43,227 nt of DNA from Pseudomonas sp. 21. Its GTDB lineage: Bacteria > Pseudomonadota > Gammaproteobacteria > Pseudomonadales > Pseudomonadaceae. Below, one piece after another: positions 40,305 to 43,227 of this stretch (the stretch's first letter is position 1; each line of letters begins with the position of its first letter). The translations under genes and the position numbers were made by a program. The notes below the pieces were generated by a model. The model ran no database searches. It saw only the letters and a program-made list of their open reading frames with translations, and was not told the origin of the DNA. The DNA lies in assembly GCF_000955805.1 (NCBI RefSeq), contig NZ_JYOA01000013.1:1-43227 (forward strand), written 5' to 3'.

Positions 40305-42263
40305 TCAGGCGGGGGCCGCTTCCACGTTGCGCCGCATGGCCAGGATCGCCGTCGGCCCCTGGGCCTTGCGGGTGAACCAGAACACCCGGCTCACGCCACG
40401 GGTGATCGCCACGTAGGCCAGGCGCAATTGCTCGTCCTGCTGGGCCTGGTCATAGCTGCTGGCGAAGAAGCCCGAGGCGGCGTACAGCGCGCTGCGCAGC
40501 GGGTGTTTCTCCGGCGGTGCGCAGTCGTCGACGATGATCGCCACTTCCGCCTGCAAGCCCTTGGCGCGGTGAATGGTCATGCCCTTCACCGGCAACTTGC
40601 GGTCCAGCTCGCCGAGGATAGTCTGCAGGGTTTCATTGCGCCGGCTGAGCAGCAGTACGGCGGTCTTCTCCCGTGACCCGCGCGCGGCAACGTGCTCGCA
40701 CTGCTTGCGGATCTCCTCCAGCAGCAGCGGCAGGTTGTTGCGCGCATCGAAGCGCTGCACCAGCTTCACCCCGTGATCGCCCGCTTCCGCCGACTTGAAG
40801 GCACGACAGGTCTTGGCCTGCTTGTTCGCCACGCCCACCAGCACCCGTTCGCCGTCGCGGATCACCGGGTCGATGCTGCGGTAGTTGGTCTCCAGCAGCA
40901 GCACGCGGCTCTTGCGCCGGCCCTTGCTGGGGAAGTGCCGGTCGAAGTCCATGAACAGCTCCGGCGAGCTGCCGCGCCAGGCGTAGATGGACTGCCAGTC
41001 ATCACCGATGGCCATCAGGCTGACGGCTTCGCCGCGCTTGGCGAGGTCGCGGTGCAGCGCCTGCAGCCACTGCACGATCTGCGGCGAGACATCCTGGAAC
41101 TCGTCGATCAGCAGGTGCTGGAAGGGGGCCAGGGCTTCGGCTGGCAGCTTGCCGTCGCCGAGCTGGTCGGTCAGGCGCTGGAAAGCCAGGTTGAAGGTCA
41201 GCAGGCCCTGCTCCTGCAAGGCCGTGTCGAAGGCTGCCCAGAACAGCTGCAGCGCCTCGATGAACTGGCGCTCGCGCGGCGGACAGCCGAGCTTCTTCGG
41301 CTGCAGCTGGTCGATGCGCAGGCCGATGCTCTCGATAAAGCCGGACTGGGCATGGAAGGCCTCGAACAGCGGCAGCGCGATGAACTCACCCGGCAGTTTG
41401 AAAGTATCCAGTGGCGCCTTGCCGATGCGGGGCGGCTTGCCGTCTTCCCCTGCCTCGGGCGGTGGCGGCAGCTCCAGCAGTTGATGCACCCGCACGCGGA
41501 ATTCGTGCTGCTCGGCGTAGCACTGCTGATAGACCTGTTTGAGCAAGCGCTGCTGGGCCGGCCGCAGGCGGCCGGCGAGCAGTGGATTGTCCAGTTCGTC
41601 GGCTGGAGCGCGCTCGTCCAGTTGCTCGAACCAGCGCGGGTTCTTCAGCGCGACTTTCGCCAGGGTGCCCATCGCCGAGTGGAAGGTCCGTACGCACTGC
41701 CGCGCCTGCGCCGCGTCGAACGGATGGCTCCAGTAGCCAAGCACCTTCACCAGTTGCTCGCGCAGCTGCGTACAGGAGGCGTTGGTGAAGGAAATCACCG
41801 TCACCTTCTCGGCATCGATGCCCAGGTGGCAGAGCATATAGACGACTCGCAGGACCAGCGTCGTCGACTTGCCGGAGCCCGCGCCGGCGAAGATGCGGGT
41901 CAGCGGTTCGGGAGCGAGGATCATTGCCCACTGCTCGTCCGACGGCAGGCTGACGATCCCGTGGGCGGCCGCCTGGGCCACGCGCTGGCGCATGTCGAGG
42001 GCGTGCTGCTCGTCCGGAGCGCTGGCGGTGCCGTAGATGCCGGCCGCGGCCGGTGCACGCGGGCGCTTGGGCGCAGGCGCGTCACCCTCCTTCCTGGCTT
42101 TTGCGGTGCGCTTGGCTGGCGCCTTGGCTTTGCTCCTGGCCTTGCCGCGCCCACGGGGCTGCGCCGCTTCTCGCTCGGCGCGCAGGTATTCGGTGGTACG
42201 GGGGAAATAACGCGCAAGAGCTTCGGCAAGCAGCCGCTTGTAGCGTTCGACAGCAGACTCCAT
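40305..42263 (-). CDS. UvrD/Rep-family superfamily 1 helicase
   Basis: ATP-dependent 3'-5' DNA helicase of 652 aa. The Q motif is PSDEQWAMI, Walker A is AGAGSGKST (126-134), Walker B is LLIDEFQDV, motif III is GDDWQSIYAWRGS, motif IV/V includes MTIHRAKGLQAEVAIIV, and motif VI is VAITRGVSRVFWF. The N-terminal 110 residues are unusual: a short helical start then a Lys/Ala/Arg/Pro-rich basic stretch (residues 36-73) before the helicase core. This looks like a non-specific DNA-binding tail. The core is somewhat shorter than UvrD or Rep. DNA repair or replication-restart roles are inferred from family. Confidence 0.88.
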   Translation of the reverse strand: MESAVERYKRLLAEALARYFPRTTEYLRAEREAAQPRGRGKARSKAKAPAKRTAKARKEGDAPAPKRPRAPAAAGIYGTASAPDEQHALDMRQRVAQAAAHGIVSLPSDEQWAMILAPEPLTRIFAGAGSGKSTTLVLRVVYMLCHLGIDAEKVTVISFTNASCTQLREQLVKVLGYWSHPFDAAQARQCVRTFHSAMGTLAKVALKNPRWFEQLDERAPADELDNPLLAGRLRPAQQRLLKQVYQQCYAEQHEFRVRVHQLLELPPPPEAGEDGKPPRIGKAPLDTFKLPGEFIALPLFEAFHAQSGFIESIGLRIDQLQPKKLGCPPRERQFIEALQLFWAAFDTALQEQGLLTFNLAFQRLTDQLGDGKLPAEALAPFQHLLIDEFQDVSPQIVQWLQALHRDLAKRGEAVSLMAIGDDWQSIYAWRGSSPELFMDFDRHFPSKGRRKSRVLLLETNYRSIDPVIRDGERVLVGVANKQAKTCRAFKSAEAGDHGVKLVQRFDARNNLPLLLEEIRKQCEHVAARGSREKTAVLLLSRRNETLQTILGELDRKLPVKGMTIHRAKGLQAEVAIIVDDCAPPEKHPLRSALYAASGFFASSYDQAQQDEQLRLAYVAITRGVSRVFWFTRKAQGPTAILAMRRNVEAAPA

Positions 42264-42350
42264 GGACCCATCCGATCAATTACAGCGTTGAATCATATGC
42301 GCTTTCGGACAGTGACAGGCAAGCGATCGGGCGGTTCCGCGTGGCCTTGG

Positions 42351-42369
42351 AAAATTGATAACCATTAGC
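42351..42369. promoter_or_regulatory. Fur-box candidate upstream of the siderophore ATPase
   Basis: AAAATTGATAACCATTAGC matches 14 of 19 Fur-box positions, the best in the window, 59 bp before the ATPase start. It lies between that gene and the divergent helicase. Confidence 0.65.
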
Positions 42370-42428
42370 GATTGGATTAGAGTCGGGCTCCCGCTTTTTC
42401 CGGCCTTGCCGCCCTGATGGATGACCCC

Positions 42429-43196
42429 ATGTTCGAACTGGAAAATGTCAGTTTCAGCGTCCCCGGTCGCACACTCCTGCAACCGCTGAGCCTGCAGCTG
42501 GCCGACGGCAACATGATCGGGCTGATCGGCCACAACGGCTCGGGCAAGTCCACCCTGCTCAAGCTGCTGGCACGCCAGCAACAGGCCAGCGGCGGCAGCA
42601 TCCGCCTGGACGGCAAGCCGCTGCAGGACTGGGGCAACCGCGACTTCGCGCGCCAGGTCGCCTACCTGCCGCAGCAACTGCCGCAGACCGACGGCCTGAC
42701 CGTGCGCGAACTGGTCGCCTTCGGCCGTTACCCGTGGCATGGCGCGCTGGGCCGCGTGACCGGCGAAGACCGCAAGCAGATCGACCGCGCGCTGGAGCTG
42801 ACCGACACCCAGGCCTTCGCCGACCGCCCGGTGGACCTACTCTCCGGCGGCGAACGCCAGCGCGTCTGGCTGGCCATGCTGCTGGCGCAGAACAGTCGCT
42901 ACCTGCTGCTGGACGAACCGACCTCGGCGCTGGACATCGCCCACCAGGTCGAAGTGCTTTCCCGCGTCCACGAACTCAGCCGTGAGCTGGGCCTGGGCGT
43001 GCTGGTGGTGCTGCACGACATCAACATGGCGGCACGCTACTGCGACCACCTGATCGCCCTGCATGGCGGCCGCCTGCTGGCCCAGGGCTCGCCCGCCGAG
43101 CTGATGCGCGGGGACACGCTGGAAGACATCTACGGCATTCCCATGGGCGTGCTGAGCAATCCGGTGGATGGGTCGCCGATCAGCTACCTGCGCTGA
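42429..43196 (+). CDS. Iron-siderophore ABC transporter ATP-binding protein (FepC/FhuC type)
   Basis: Cytoplasmic ATPase of 255 aa of the iron-siderophore/B12 importer family. Walker A is GHNGSGKST, the Q-loop lies in VAYLPQQLPQTDGLTVRELV, the signature is LSGGERQRVWLAMLLAQN, Walker B is LLLDEPTSALD and the switch histidine is in VVLHDINMAARY. GRYPWHGALG is typical of FepC/FhuC. ATG 42429 is preferred because alignment with the family begins at MFELENVSF; ATG 42417 is possible. The membrane partner genes should lie beyond the window end. A good Fur box precedes it. Confidence 0.9.
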   Translation: MFELENVSFSVPGRTLLQPLSLQLADGNMIGLIGHNGSGKSTLLKLLARQQQASGGSIRLDGKPLQDWGNRDFARQVAYLPQQLPQTDGLTVRELVAFGRYPWHGALGRVTGEDRKQIDRALELTDTQAFADRPVDLLSGGERQRVWLAMLLAQNSRYLLLDEPTSALDIAHQVEVLSRVHELSRELGLGVLVVLHDINMAARYCDHLIALHGGRLLAQGSPAELMRGDTLEDIYGIPMGVLSNPVDGSPISYLR

Positions 43197-43210
43197 ATCC
43201 CACGAACACC

Positions 43211-43227
43211 TGTAGGAGCGGGCCATG
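43211..43227. repeat. Partial REP element at window end
   Basis: TGTAGGAGCGGGCCATG is the left edge of a third REP sequence class (GGAGCGGGCCATG), cut by the window boundary. Confidence 0.6.

Overview
The window looks like chromosomal DNA of a Pseudomonas from the P. aeruginosa/nitroreducens/citronellolis neighbourhood. It is GC-rich with strong G/C bias at third codon positions. It carries Pseudomonas-type REP palindromes (core GGAGCGAGCTTGCTCGCGAA), a pfeRSAE-like enterobactin locus and an ArnT close to those of pseudomonads. I see no insertion sequence, phage, integrase, tRNA, rRNA or CRISPR array. Species assignment is inference.

Layout. 0.5-4.3 kb: a ferric-iron ABC importer (FbpABC/HitABC type). 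4.3-9.5 kb: a lipid A modification module consisting of a COG4705 membrane protein, a lipoprotein, a QseB/PmrA-type response regulator with its kinase, and a stand-alone arnT. The COG4705 gene and arnT share a nearly identical upstream box that looks like the regulator's binding site. 9.7-13.4 kb: a DapA-family aldolase, serine acetyltransferase (epsC) and a divergent SsuD-type monooxygenase. 13.5-17 kb: a cluster of very small genes (81, 79, 86, 55, 57, 130 and 98 aa) and a phosphoribosyltransferase, some likely stress-related. 17-26.8 kb: a LacI regulator divergent from a TonB receptor, a NtaA/DszA-family flavin monooxygenase, an aldo/keto reductase and a sulfonate-type binding protein. These are followed by an amino-acid-type ABC importer lacking its ATPase. 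26.8-30 kb: a DUF899 protein, a TPR/winged-helix regulator, a beta-propeller protein and an ICMT-like methyltransferase. 30.1-35.4 kb: pfeR-pfeS-pfeA-pfeE with two good Fur-box candidates. 35.5-43.2 kb: two LysR regulators each divergent from an enzyme gene, a SlyB-like lipoprotein, an FKBP isomerase, a UvrD-like helicase and a Fur-box-preceded FepC/FhuC-type ATPase.

How the genes work together. Three iron loci (Fe3+ ABC, enterobactin uptake, siderophore ABC ATPase) and two sulfur-scavenging loci (SsuD/EpsC and the LacI-controlled monooxygenase cluster) suggest a window rich in nutrient-limitation functions, plus one envelope-defence module.

The most unusual signals are regulatory: (1) a 29-bp box (26/29 identical) in front of both COG4705 and arnT; (2) two pairs of GTAACGCGTTAC palindromes, each pair spaced exactly 33 bp centre to centre, at 9.6 kb and 14.25 kb, the second sitting on a good promoter for an 86-aa basic protein; (3) a perfect LacI-type operator at the predicted start of transcription of a putative organosulfur (possibly sulfo-sugar) desulfonation operon.
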